Source of the DNA: Cytophagales bacterium
GTDB lineage: Bacteria > Bacteroidota > Bacteroidia > Cytophagales > Cyclobacteriaceae
DNA: 64,000 nucleotides
Assembly (NCBI GenBank): GCA_033344775.1
Contig: JAWPMT010000003.1
Location: forward strand, 1 to 64,000
Direction: 5' to 3'
Shown in pieces: positions 35,118 to 43,631 of the stretch. The position numbers were made by a program, and so were the translations under genes. The notes below the pieces were generated by a model. The model saw only the letters and a program-made list of their open reading frames with translations, did no database searches and was not told where the DNA came from. Every line of letters starts with the position of its first letter. Positions within the stretch are counted from its first letter, which is position 1.

Positions 35118-36011
35118 TTGATGCTTGTGAGTAATCAGATAGAACTTCGACACCTTACCTATTTTAAGGTAGTTGCGGAGGAATTACATTTTCGACGTGC
35201 TGCAGAGCGGCTGCACATTACCCAGCCTGGATTGAGTCGCCAAATCAAGCAACTGGAAGAAGTGATTGGCACGGCACTATTTGTTAGGGACAAACGAAGT
35301 GTTCAGCTAACAGCATCCGGGAAGTTCCTTTTAGGAGAAGTGGATGTGATCCAAAATCAATTGGAGCAGGTCATTCAGACGACTCGTTTAATTGGGAAAG
35401 GAGAGGAGGGTGAGCTTCGAATCGGTTTTGTCGGAAGTGCCATGCATGGCGTCATTCCTGATTTGTTGAAGCAACTTTCAACGCAGTTTCCCAAGATCCA
35501 TACTCGTCTGGACCAGCTGGACAACCGGCGACAGATAGAAGCCATTACACATGATAGGTTGGACATTGGTTTCATAAGATCACAACAGGTACCGGAAGGT
35601 GTCAAAAGGTTAGAAGTTTTGAATGAACCTTTTTCATTGGTATTGCCAGCAGGCCATGTCTTAACGACTCAAAATTTTCAACAGATCAGTCAATTGCGTC
35701 ATGAGCATTTTATCTTGTTTTCACAAGACTACAGCTACGACTATTACCAGTTGGTCATGAGTATTTTTGACGCGGAGGGATTTGCTCCCAAAGTGATTCA
35801 TCGGTCGGTACATCCCAGTACCATATTCAGACTGGTAGAGCAAGGATTAGGTGTGGCCATTGTGCCGAGTTCATTACAGCACGGTTTCGATCTTAAGGTT
35901 CGGTTCATCAGTCTGGATCGGCTACCACAAAGAACGGTTCTGTCTGCTATTTGGAAGCAAAATAACCGAAATCCCGTGTTGGAAAAATTCGTTACGTTAG
36001 TCAGAAAATAG
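35118..36011 (+). CDS. LysR-family regulator, likely of the hut operon
   Basis: The 297-residue protein has the N-terminal winged helix (RHLTYFKVVAEELHFRRAAERLH then TQPGLSRQIKQLEE, residues 10-50) and a LysR substrate-binding domain (about 95-290). LysR proteins often control the operon transcribed divergently from them, here hutHUIG, with a pathway intermediate such as urocanate as inducer. That link is inference from layout. Most hut operons in other phyla use HutC (GntR) or HutR, so a LysR control here would be less usual. Confidence 0.93.
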   Translation: MMLVSNQIELRHLTYFKVVAEELHFRRAAERLHITQPGLSRQIKQLEEVIGTALFVRDKRSVQLTASGKFLLGEVDVIQNQLEQVIQTTRLIGKGEEGELRIGFVGSAMHGVIPDLLKQLSTQFPKIHTRLDQLDNRRQIEAITHDRLDIGFIRSQQVPEGVKRLEVLNEPFSLVLPAGHVLTTQNFQQISQLRHEHFILFSQDYSYDYYQLVMSIFDAEGFAPKVIHRSVHPSTIFRLVEQGLGVAIVPSSLQHGFDLKVRFISLDRLPQRTVLSAIWKQNNRNPVLEKFVTLVRK

Positions 36012-36192
36012 CGCTCAGAATAGTAAAAAAGCCCGATTTTTCTCAAGTTTCTCGTTTTTTCGTCCAAATTTTTACACAGGTTTTTAGCCGCGCATGGATC
36101 GATATGTCCGTTGGGGTACTTTTCTTTCAAACGCGTATTGAAATTCGGAATTAAAGTAGGGGTATTGGGATTGTAGGATTGTCTTGACGTGA

Positions 36193-36212
36193 CTTCATGT
36201 GCATACATGAAG
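36193..36212. promoter_or_regulatory. Dyad upstream of the SusC-like gene
   Basis: CTTCATGT (36193-36200) and ACATGAAG (36205-36212) form an 8-base dyad around GCAT, 43 bases upstream of the susC-like ATG. It has no T tract, so an operator is more likely than a terminator. The regulator is not identified; no sigma/anti-sigma pair or hybrid two-component gene is adjacent. Confidence 0.45.
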
Positions 36213-36255
36213 CTGTTATTACTAAACCAATTTTTATAAACCAAAACTAGAGAGA

Positions 36256-39200
36256 ATGAAGAAAATTCTATTTTCATGTTTTGTGTTATTGACTCTTGTT
36301 TCGCACGGAGTGATGGCACAAGAAAGGACAGTATCGGGTACTGTCACCGGAGAAGACGGTGATGGATTGCCGGGTGCTAACGTGCTGGTGAAAGGCACAA
36401 CTACGGGGACCCAGACGGATTTGGATGGGAACTACCGTTTAACCGTCGATGCGGGAGCTACATTGGTCTTTTCCTATGTAGGTTTCGAGACGCAAGAGGT
36501 CGTAGTAGGTGCAAGAACCGTGATTGATGTTTCTTTGGGAGGTGTTACTGAGCTACAAGAGGTAATCGTTGTTGCTTATGGAGAGTCTACCAAAGAAAGT
36601 TTTACGGGTTCTGCAGCACTCATTGGTGCCAGAGAGCTTAGAAACAGAGCAGTTACTTCACCTTTGGCAGCCATTGAAGGAAAAACCACTGGTGTTCAGT
36701 TTACTTCTCCAGCCGGTCCTGGTGCTTCACCTGGAATCGTGATCAGGGGAGTCGGAACACTGCAGGGACAAACTGCTCCTTTGATCATCGTAGATGGTAT
36801 CCAATTCAATGCTCCTTTAAATACCATCAGTCAGGATGATATCGAATCATTCACGGTATTGAAGGATGCAGCATCTACTTCCCTTTATGGTTCTAGAGCG
36901 GCGAATGGTGTGATCATCATTACTACCAAAAAAGGAAAAAGAGGTGGTATCAGTGTCAATGCTTCCATGTCACAAGGATTGGTGTCTCGAAGTGTTCCTT
37001 TCTACGATCAGGTGACTCCTGGTCAATATTATGAGACTTATTGGGAAGCACTTAGAAATACTGGTGCTGCCGGTGGCGATCCTCAGTTTGCTACTGATAA
37101 CATTTATAACCAGCTAGGTTACAACCCATTTAATGTGGCCAATGGCGAGATCGTTGGAACTGATGGCCGATTGAACCCTAACGCCCGTGTTATTTATCAA
37201 AGCCTTGATTGGTTTGATGAATTGGAAAGAACTGGCGTTAGAAGCAACTACAATGTGAACATTCAGGGAGGTGGCGAAGATCACTCTGTATTCTTCTCTG
37301 CTTCTTATTTGGAAGATGAAAGCTACGTCATCAGGTCGGGTTTCGAGCGTTTGACTTCACGATTGAATGCGGAATTCAATGTGAATGATCGCATCAAAGT
37401 AGGTGGTAGCGGTAACGTGTCTCTCACTGAGACCAGAGGGCCGAGTTCAGCAGGTGGCGGAAGTATCGTAAACCCTTTCAGCTTTTCTCAAAATATGGGA
37501 TCAATCTATCCGGTTTTTGTGAACGACCTGAATGGAAACATCGTACGAGATGCAGCGGGTAATCCTGTTTGGGACAATGGTGAAGGATTTGCTGATTTCA
37601 ATATCGGATCCAGACCAAGAAACCAGGGTCGTCATGCGATTCAGGAATTGACTTTGAACAACGAAGGAGATAAAGATAACACTTATGGTTTCAGAGCTTT
37701 TACTGATGTGAAAATCATTGATGGTTTGAACCTACGAGTGACTTACGGTGGTGATTTCAGTGATTTCGTAGAAAGTGAGTACGAAAACGCCGTGATTGGT
37801 GATGCACAACCTGATGGCCGATTGAGCCAGACTCGTTTGCGTCAAACGAACATTACGTTTAACCAGGTGCTGACCTATAACAAAGACTTTGGTAATCACA
37901 CCATCGGACTTACTGCAGGTCATGAAAGCTTCGAAAGAGAACGTTCTTTTATTGACGGATTGAAAACGATCCAGGCCTCTAACGGGATTTTTGAGTTCGA
38001 TAACTTTTCAAACATTGTTCGTCTTAATGGAGCAACTTTCAATAGATCATTGGAAGGATACTTCTTCAGAGCGAATTACGATTACCAGAACAAGTACTTC
38101 CTGAGTGCTTCTGTGAGAAGAGACGGCTCTTCTGTATTTGATAAGGATAACAGATGGGGAACTTTCTATTCCGTAGGTGCTTCATGGCTCCTGGATCAAG
38201 AGGTATTCATTCAGAATATCCCATTTTTAAGCGCTTTGAAACTACGTGCATCTTATGGTGAGGTAGGAAACGACAACCTTGGGTTAGATCGTTGGTATTT
38301 GTCTCAAGCCTTATTCGGAATCACGTCAAATGCCGCGACTCCTGCAATCTTGATTGATGCAATCGGTAACAGCGAACTGGTTTGGGAAACTTCAGCAAGC
38401 TGGGACGTAGCCGTTGAGTTTGGTTTATTCGATGATTTCATTGAAGGTTCTGTTGAGTATTTCAAAAGAAACTCAACTGATTTGCTTTCTCTGCAGCCAA
38501 TTGCACCTAGTAACGGTATCAATGAAGTACCTGTAAATGCGGGAGATATGTTCAACGAAGGTCTTGAGCTTTCATTGACAGGTCACCTGATCAATAATAA
38601 TGGCTTTACCTGGGATGTTACCTTACTTGGTACCACGTTGAAAAACGAAATCACCAGCTTGAATGCACCATTCCGTGATGGATCTAAAAGATGGACTGAA
38701 GGACGTTCTCGATTTGATTTCTTCCTTTACAGAACTGCAGGTGTAGATCCTGAAACGGGTGATCAGTTGTACTTCCAGTATGATTTTGATGAGAACAACA
38801 ACAGTGTTCCTGTACTGGATGAAAATGGTAACCACGCCACTACTACTGATTGGTCTACTACGCAAAGAGGTTACACTGGCCACTCTTCGGTTCCTGATTT
38901 CTTAGGTTCTATCAACAATAGCTTTACTTATAAAGGCTTTGACCTGAACGTCTTGCTTACCTATGGAATTGGCGGTCATGTACTGGACAATGCTTATGCT
39001 GGTTTGAATATCGCTAGTGATTATGGACGTGCATTGCACCCAGATATCCTGAGAGCTTGGAGACAACCAGGTGATATCACTGACGTTCCAAGGTTGGAAA
39101 TCGGTAACCCTGATTTGGTTCAGACACAATCTGATCGATTCATTACTTCTGCTACTTTCTTCGCGGTAAGAAACGCTAGCCTGGGATACAACTTTGGTCC

Positions 39201-39378
39201 TAATGTATTGAACAACATTGGTTTAGGAGATTTGAGACTTTCAATCACTGGTGAGAACCTGTTTTTGCAAAGTGAGAGAGATGGCCTGGATCCTCAATAC
39301 AATATTGCTGGTACTGCTCCTGGAGATGATTTCGTTCCTCAGAGAATTTATTCTTTCCAACTGAACGTTTCTTTCTAA
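36256..39378 (+). CDS. SusC/RagA-family TonB-dependent outer-membrane transporter
   Basis: A 1040-residue protein with a signal peptide (1-21), a carboxypeptidase-regulatory-like domain (about 24-110: VSGTVTGEDGDGLPGANVLVKGT), a plug domain with VLKDAASTSLYGSRAANGVI (about 200-220) and a beta-barrel that ends in a Phe (QLNVSF). This is the full SusC plan. It imports oligomers through the outer membrane, powered by TonB, with the SusD partner acting as lid. No glycan-degrading enzymes, peptidases or SusE/F-like genes are adjacent, so the substrate cannot be inferred. Confidence 0.95.
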   Translation: MKKILFSCFVLLTLVSHGVMAQERTVSGTVTGEDGDGLPGANVLVKGTTTGTQTDLDGNYRLTVDAGATLVFSYVGFETQEVVVGARTVIDVSLGGVTELQEVIVVAYGESTKESFTGSAALIGARELRNRAVTSPLAAIEGKTTGVQFTSPAGPGASPGIVIRGVGTLQGQTAPLIIVDGIQFNAPLNTISQDDIESFTVLKDAASTSLYGSRAANGVIIITTKKGKRGGISVNASMSQGLVSRSVPFYDQVTPGQYYETYWEALRNTGAAGGDPQFATDNIYNQLGYNPFNVANGEIVGTDGRLNPNARVIYQSLDWFDELERTGVRSNYNVNIQGGGEDHSVFFSASYLEDESYVIRSGFERLTSRLNAEFNVNDRIKVGGSGNVSLTETRGPSSAGGGSIVNPFSFSQNMGSIYPVFVNDLNGNIVRDAAGNPVWDNGEGFADFNIGSRPRNQGRHAIQELTLNNEGDKDNTYGFRAFTDVKIIDGLNLRVTYGGDFSDFVESEYENAVIGDAQPDGRLSQTRLRQTNITFNQVLTYNKDFGNHTIGLTAGHESFERERSFIDGLKTIQASNGIFEFDNFSNIVRLNGATFNRSLEGYFFRANYDYQNKYFLSASVRRDGSSVFDKDNRWGTFYSVGASWLLDQEVFIQNIPFLSALKLRASYGEVGNDNLGLDRWYLSQALFGITSNAATPAILIDAIGNSELVWETSASWDVAVEFGLFDDFIEGSVEYFKRNSTDLLSLQPIAPSNGINEVPVNAGDMFNEGLELSLTGHLINNNGFTWDVTLLGTTLKNEITSLNAPFRDGSKRWTEGRSRFDFFLYRTAGVDPETGDQLYFQYDFDENNNSVPVLDENGNHATTTDWSTTQRGYTGHSSVPDFLGSINNSFTYKGFDLNVLLTYGIGGHVLDNAYAGLNIASDYGRALHPDILRAWRQPGDITDVPRLEIGNPDLVQTQSDRFITSATFFAVRNASLGYNFGPNVLNNIGLGDLRLSITGENLFLQSERDGLDPQYNIAGTAPGDDFVPQRIYSFQLNVSF

Positions 39379-39399
39379 AGCATTAAATATTAATTGATT

Positions 39400-41049
39400 A
39401 TGTCATTTAAAATAAAAACATTCCTATTGGCGTTTTGTGCTTTCGCATTGACAGCATGTCAGGAAGATTTCCTGGAGCAAACGCCTACAGATGCTATTTC
39501 TGCAACTGACGCCCTGGCGAGTGTAGAGAACATGCAATTGGTACTGAATGGTATCCATAGAGGCTTGTACTCACAGTCTCAGACAGTATTCCCAGGTGGT
39601 AATACAGCTAGAGCTAACAACCATTTCTGGGTACCAATGGGTGATAACCTTGTCGGAATCCTGATCCATACAGCGAATGCCAATAACCTGGGTTGGAGAA
39701 ACACGATGCAGTGGAATGATCACACCATTCCTACTTCTTTGACTAATGAGTTGTTGTGGTATCACCGTTACAACATCATTGCACATGCAAACTTGTTGAT
39801 CAATGGTATTGCTGATAGTGGTTTCCCGGATACTCCTGAATTGAATGAAATCTTAGGTCAGGCGTATACTTACCGTGCATATGCTTACTTGTCGTTAGTT
39901 CAGCATTACGGACGTGGATACATCATTGGTAATCCTTCTTCTGATCCTGGTGTGCCTTTGTTGTTCTCTACTGAATCTCCATTTACCAGTCAGCCAAGAT
40001 CGACTGTTCAGCAGGTTTACGATCAAGTAGATGCTGACCTTACTGCTGCAATCGCTGCATTTGAAAATGGTGGTGGACGTGTAGGTAGTGGAGCTGTAGC
40101 CAAGTCACAATTGAACGTCAATGTGGCACATGGACTAAGATCACGTATGGCTTTGTCTATGGGTGACTGGGCGACTGCAGCTTCTGCAGCTATTGCTGCC
40201 AGAGATGGTTATCCATTGTTGAGTGAGGCAGCATGGATGTCAGGATTCAACACCAATACGCTTTCTGAAGTAATTTGGGGTAGCAATGTGATTGATGCGG
40301 AAACTACTTTCTTCCGTTCTTACTTCTATTTGGCAAGCAACACCTTCAACGGTAGCCAGATCAGAAATAACCCTAAAGCGGCGGACCGAAGAATGGTTGA
40401 CAGGATCCCTGCTACCGATTTTAGAAGAAATGCATTCCTTCCGGATGCACCTAACTCTAATACTTCCGCTGCAAATCAGCAAGGTGGATGGGCTAATAAT
40501 ACCAATCCTTTGTACACTACTGAAGCTGAATTTGATGCTGCAATTGCAGATATCAAGTCTACTTACGGGCTGGTATCAGGTCACAACACGCACCCTTACA
40601 TGCACTTCAAGTTGAGAAATGCGAACCCAGGATCTATTGATCCTGACGATGTGATCTACATGCGAAGTGCAGAGATGTATCTAAACGAAGCAGAAGCAGA
40701 AGCGATGCAGGGAAATATTGCCGCTGCTCAAACTGCGCTACAAGCACTGGTTGGCACTAGGGATACTGGTTTTGATGCCACTACATTCACGACTACTGAT
40801 GCATTGATGGATGAAATCATGTTCCAGAGACACTTAGAGCTATGGGGTGAAGGTTTCGGCTATACCGATCATATCCGATGGGATATCGGTGTTGATCATG
40901 CTGCTGACGGTGGTTCAGGAGCTTCTGAAGTATTGTATCAGGATGCATACCAGATCGCTCAACCTTCTATGAATGATGAGTGGATTTTCAAAATTCCTCA
41001 AGCAGAAATCGATGCGAATCCTAATTTGACAGGATCAGATCAGAACTAA
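39400..41049 (+). CDS. SusD/RagB-family outer-membrane lipoprotein
   Basis: From the ATG at 39400 the product has 549 residues with a lipoprotein signal ending LTACQ. The SusD pattern is clear: an early LNGIHRGLY segment, the TPR-like HANLLINGIAD and QAYTYRAYAYLSLVQHYG helices, and a C-terminal region with MYLNEAEAEAMQGN. SusD lipoproteins bind the ligand at the cell surface over the SusC pore. A TTG six bases upstream is also open, but the ATG is preferred. The gene follows susC after 21 bases and ends in a terminator at 41097-41137. Confidence 0.94.
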   Translation: MSFKIKTFLLAFCAFALTACQEDFLEQTPTDAISATDALASVENMQLVLNGIHRGLYSQSQTVFPGGNTARANNHFWVPMGDNLVGILIHTANANNLGWRNTMQWNDHTIPTSLTNELLWYHRYNIIAHANLLINGIADSGFPDTPELNEILGQAYTYRAYAYLSLVQHYGRGYIIGNPSSDPGVPLLFSTESPFTSQPRSTVQQVYDQVDADLTAAIAAFENGGGRVGSGAVAKSQLNVNVAHGLRSRMALSMGDWATAASAAIAARDGYPLLSEAAWMSGFNTNTLSEVIWGSNVIDAETTFFRSYFYLASNTFNGSQIRNNPKAADRRMVDRIPATDFRRNAFLPDAPNSNTSAANQQGGWANNTNPLYTTEAEFDAAIADIKSTYGLVSGHNTHPYMHFKLRNANPGSIDPDDVIYMRSAEMYLNEAEAEAMQGNIAAAQTALQALVGTRDTGFDATTFTTTDALMDEIMFQRHLELWGEGFGYTDHIRWDIGVDHAADGGSGASEVLYQDAYQIAQPSMNDEWIFKIPQAEIDANPNLTGSDQN

Positions 41050-41096
41050 TTTGACTTTGAATAAAGCCATATATAGGTAGATTTTTTAATATTCGA

Positions 41097-41137
41097 AAAA
41101 GGTCGTCCAACAGATTGTTGAGGCGGCCTTTTTTTAT
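41097..41137 (+). terminator. Terminator after the SusC/SusD pair
   Basis: AAAGGTCG-CC and GGCGGCCTTT pair across an internal CAGATTG loop, followed by a run of seven T residues. It lies about 50 bases past the susD stop. It separates the pair from the DUF302 gene. Confidence 0.85.
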
Positions 41138-41292
41138 GGTTTTTGATCAAAATGACCTGGCTTTTTGAGTTCCACGAAGTAATTGATTAAGGTCCTTTTG
41201 CCGGGTAGGTTACAATCGGTCAATTGGAATTGGAAGGTGGGGCAGCTACGGGTAATTTCACACCAAAATATTCATTCTATAATTCAATAGAT

Positions 41293-41691
41293 ATGCCAGA
41301 AGCCGGGATCATTTCCAAAGTAAGCCAGTTAAATTTTCAGGAGACCTACGACAAGTTAAAGCATGTCATCAGTGACAATCCGAATCTCAAACTCATTCTG
41401 GAGTTGGACCATCAGGCCAACGCCGCCTCCGTGGATCTCACTTTACCACCCACGCGAGCAATATTTTTTGGGAATCCCAGATTAGGAACCCATTTGATGG
41501 CTTCCGGCGAATTTGCTGCCTTAGATCTTCCTCAGAAAATCGTAGTTACAGAAAGGGAGGGAACCATTACAGTTGCTTATAATGACCCGGCGTATTTGAA
41601 AGCTCGTCATGATATTGAAGGTCAGGATGAAGTCATTCAGAAAATAGCAGGAGCCCTGGACAAGATCACATCAGTGGCTACGCAAGCATAG
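41293..41691 (+). CDS. DUF302-domain protein
   Basis: From the ATG at 41293 the product has 132 residues and no signal peptide. It has the DUF302 sequence pattern: FQETYDKLKHVI, then the PTRAIFFGNPRLGTHLM block and LPQKIVVTE. The fold is a small alpha-beta domain; some relatives bind heme or other small ligands, but no function is settled. An upstream TTG start at 41224 is open but adds unconserved sequence. It is followed 46 bases later by the AlkC/AlkD-like gene. Confidence 0.85.
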   Translation: MPEAGIISKVSQLNFQETYDKLKHVISDNPNLKLILELDHQANAASVDLTLPPTRAIFFGNPRLGTHLMASGEFAALDLPQKIVVTEREGTITVAYNDPAYLKARHDIEGQDEVIQKIAGALDKITSVATQA

Positions 41692-41737
41692 CGTATCTTA
41701 GTCAAAAGTATTATACATGCTATTGTAAGGTTGGCTT

Positions 41738-42565
41738 ATGGAAATCAACGAATCAATCAAAAATAGAAAGGGACCAAGAAAGGTAGAGGATGTCTCGGCT
41801 GAGGTACTCACCCTGTTGAACGGTGGAATGCTGGAAACCGTCAACCTGACGGAATGGCTGGCCATTGATCATATAGCACTGATCGAAGGTATTTCTAGTG
41901 AACTGGGCATAGGGAAAGCAGAACAGGGACAGATAACCTCAGAACTCAAACTGCAGAAAAAGCCTACCTCCATGAGCAGTACCAAGGTAGTCGGTGCAAC
42001 GCTCTATCGGTTGTTTCATGCTGAGCCTACTTTCGAAGCATTGTTTCAAGGATTAAGTAACCACACGTCTGATACGGTAAGAGGCTATGCGGCTTATCTA
42101 ATTGGTTTAGATGAGTCTTTATCCATAGAAGCTAAATTGCTCAAAGCAAAACCTTTGGTCGCGGATCACCATTTCGGAGTTAGAGAGGTCATTTGGTTCG
42201 CGATACGTCCAGCCATTGATGAATCACTGAATACTGCCATTGACTTTCTGTCGCTTTGGACGGAAGATAAAGACGAAAATGTAAGACGGTTCACCACGGA
42301 AGCTACCCGGCCGCGGGGAGTTTGGTGTAAACAGATTCAGGCATTGGTTCAAAATCCAGAGTTAGCGTTGCCGATCTTAGAGAAACTCAAATCAGATAAG
42401 ACCAAGTATGTACAGGACAGTGTGGGCAATTGGTTGAATGATGCCAGCAAGTCTCAACCTGATTTTGTGATTGACCTTTGCGAGCGATGGCAACAAGAGT
42501 CCCCAACGGCAGAAACAAACAAGATCATCAAAAAAGCCCGAAGGACGATTGATAAGAAGAAATAA
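41738..42565 (+). CDS. AlkC/AlkD-like DNA alkylation repair protein
   Basis: A 275-residue protein of HEAT-like helical pairs. The C-terminal half matches AlkC/AlkD-type alkylpurine glycosylases: VREVIWFAIRP, ENVRRFTTEATRPRG and a final VGNWLNDASKSQP. These enzymes remove N3- and N7-alkylated purines without base flipping. The Arg-Pro-Arg motif is kept, but I cannot confirm the catalytic acid from the sequence. It is convergent with the gene at 42846. Confidence 0.85.
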   Translation: MEINESIKNRKGPRKVEDVSAEVLTLLNGGMLETVNLTEWLAIDHIALIEGISSELGIGKAEQGQITSELKLQKKPTSMSSTKVVGATLYRLFHAEPTFEALFQGLSNHTSDTVRGYAAYLIGLDESLSIEAKLLKAKPLVADHHFGVREVIWFAIRPAIDESLNTAIDFLSLWTEDKDENVRRFTTEATRPRGVWCKQIQALVQNPELALPILEKLKSDKTKYVQDSVGNWLNDASKSQPDFVIDLCERWQQESPTAETNKIIKKARRTIDKKK

Positions 42566-42616
42566 ATGTCACACTGACTAGCCGTCTGCGAGCCCGTCGA
42601 AGTGGACATTATACTC
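42566..42616. repeat. CACTTCGA-type dispersed repeat fragment
   Basis: The 42580-42610 stretch, read on the minus strand, has TCCACTTCGACGGGCTCGCAG, close to the dispersed CACTTCGA...CTCAG repeats found between genes in many Bacteroidota. The same core word occurs in the hairpin between coxL and coxG. It is non-coding. Confidence 0.55.
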
Positions 42617-42695
42617 GTTGTATTTACTGTTCCCAATAAATGCTTCGATAAGCTGTCTATGACGGATTGAAGATATTGTTGATGAATTAAGTATA

Positions 42696-42772
42696 AAGCG
42701 CGTGAAAGAGATACCGGACATTTTTCGGTTTCTTTCGGATCTTAATCCGAAAAATTCCGGCATGACGCGCTT
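42696..42772. repeat. 77-base imperfect palindrome in the convergent intergenic region
   Basis: Outer arms AAGCGCGT (42696-42703) and ACGCGCTT (42765-42772) enclose inner arms CCGGACATTTTTCGG and CCGAAAAATTCCGG with only small mismatches. Read on the minus strand the first bases are GTCATGCCGGAATTTTTCGG, close to known 'GTCATGCCGGA' dispersed repeats. As RNA it would fold into a long hairpin. It may serve as a bidirectional terminator for the two converging genes, or be a degenerate mobile repeat. Confidence 0.6.
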
Positions 42773-42845
42773 ATTTTAGTCCGCCATTTCTGCTTTATGT
42801 TTTTAGGGACCAAAATTAGACTTCAGCATGACAGGTTCGAAAAAA

Positions 42846-43442
42846 TTATAATGACTCGATCAGCTGATTGGTAGCGGGAATAGCCCCTTCATGGATCTGG
42901 CGCTCCAATTCATTGATGAGGACAATGATGGCCTTAAGTTCCTTCAGGTACCACATAAATTCTGGTTTTAATTGCCCACTCGGATCATAATAGGAGTAGA
43001 TCGATCTATTTTGATTGTACAGCAGGTCTTTTACCCTGCGATTGTATTCATCGACACGCTCTTTGAGCCAACCAAAATGGTTGTTGCCAAAACTGATGTT
43101 GACTAACAGGTAGCTGCCGATAGAGGTAAAATGTTCATCACTAAAAGCAGACTGCACAATTGGCGCATCACCAATCATATTGAAATCAGTCACATACCTT
43201 AAGGCTGGGCGTGCTCCTTTTTCAATGCCTGTCTCATAATAATTGATGATCTCTGCAATGGAATCCCGCACCCCAATGTTGTATTTAGAAATGAACAACA
43301 ACTCTTCTTGAAAGCTTTTGTAATAATTGATCTTTACATCATCATTTCTTTGCCGGTCCCGATAATCATTCAACTGAAACGCGGAGAATACACCGATGAA
43401 TACAACGATCAATTCTACGAAAAAGCCTCCTGCGGTCTTCAT
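42846..43442 (-). CDS. Single-span membrane protein of a DUF6090-like type
   Basis: A 198-residue protein. The membrane helix lies close to the N terminus (GFFVELIVVFIGVFSAFQLNDYRDR, about 5-30), followed by a long polar helical domain. This plan, with a helix ending in 'LNDYRDRQ' type sequence, fits the Bacteroidota DUF6090-like family; the function is unknown. The gene is divergent from the CHAT gene, sharing a 189-base promoter region. Confidence 0.65.
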   Translation of the reverse strand: MKTAGGFFVELIVVFIGVFSAFQLNDYRDRQRNDDVKINYYKSFQEELLFISKYNIGVRDSIAEIINYYETGIEKGARPALRYVTDFNMIGDAPIVQSAFSDEHFTSIGSYLLVNISFGNNHFGWLKERVDEYNRRVKDLLYNQNRSIYSYYDPSGQLKPEFMWYLKELKAIIVLINELERQIHEGAIPATNQLIESL

Positions 43443-43534
43443 ACTGCAATAAATGTCTTGTATTAAACTCGAATCAACTATAAATACTCATAAGAAACAA
43501 CTCAAGAGGGTCAATCATCTAATTTGATCCCATT

Positions 43535-43561
43535 ATTTCCCTACGTGGAAATACGTAATTT
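43535..43561 (+). promoter_or_regulatory. 27-bp motif upstream of the CHAT operon, also found at 55376-55402
   Basis: ATTTCCCTACGT, a seven-base spacer (GGAAATA) and CGTAATTT. The same two half-sites with the same spacing occur in reverse orientation at 55376-55402 with a different spacer. The first half here also forms a TTTCC-N6-GGAAA dyad. It ends 70 bases upstream of the CHAT start codon, a suitable place for an activator site. Confidence 0.6.
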
Positions 43562-43631
43562 GTAGATCAGGGGATATGTGGCGCTTTGAAACCCGTAATG
43601 CTTCGCCTTAACTTGTAGAGAGACAAGTATC

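Noticed and set aside
36021-36062. Terminator after the LysR gene
   Set aside because: A-rich and T-rich tracts flank GCCCGA, but the matching arm is missing, so no stable stem forms.
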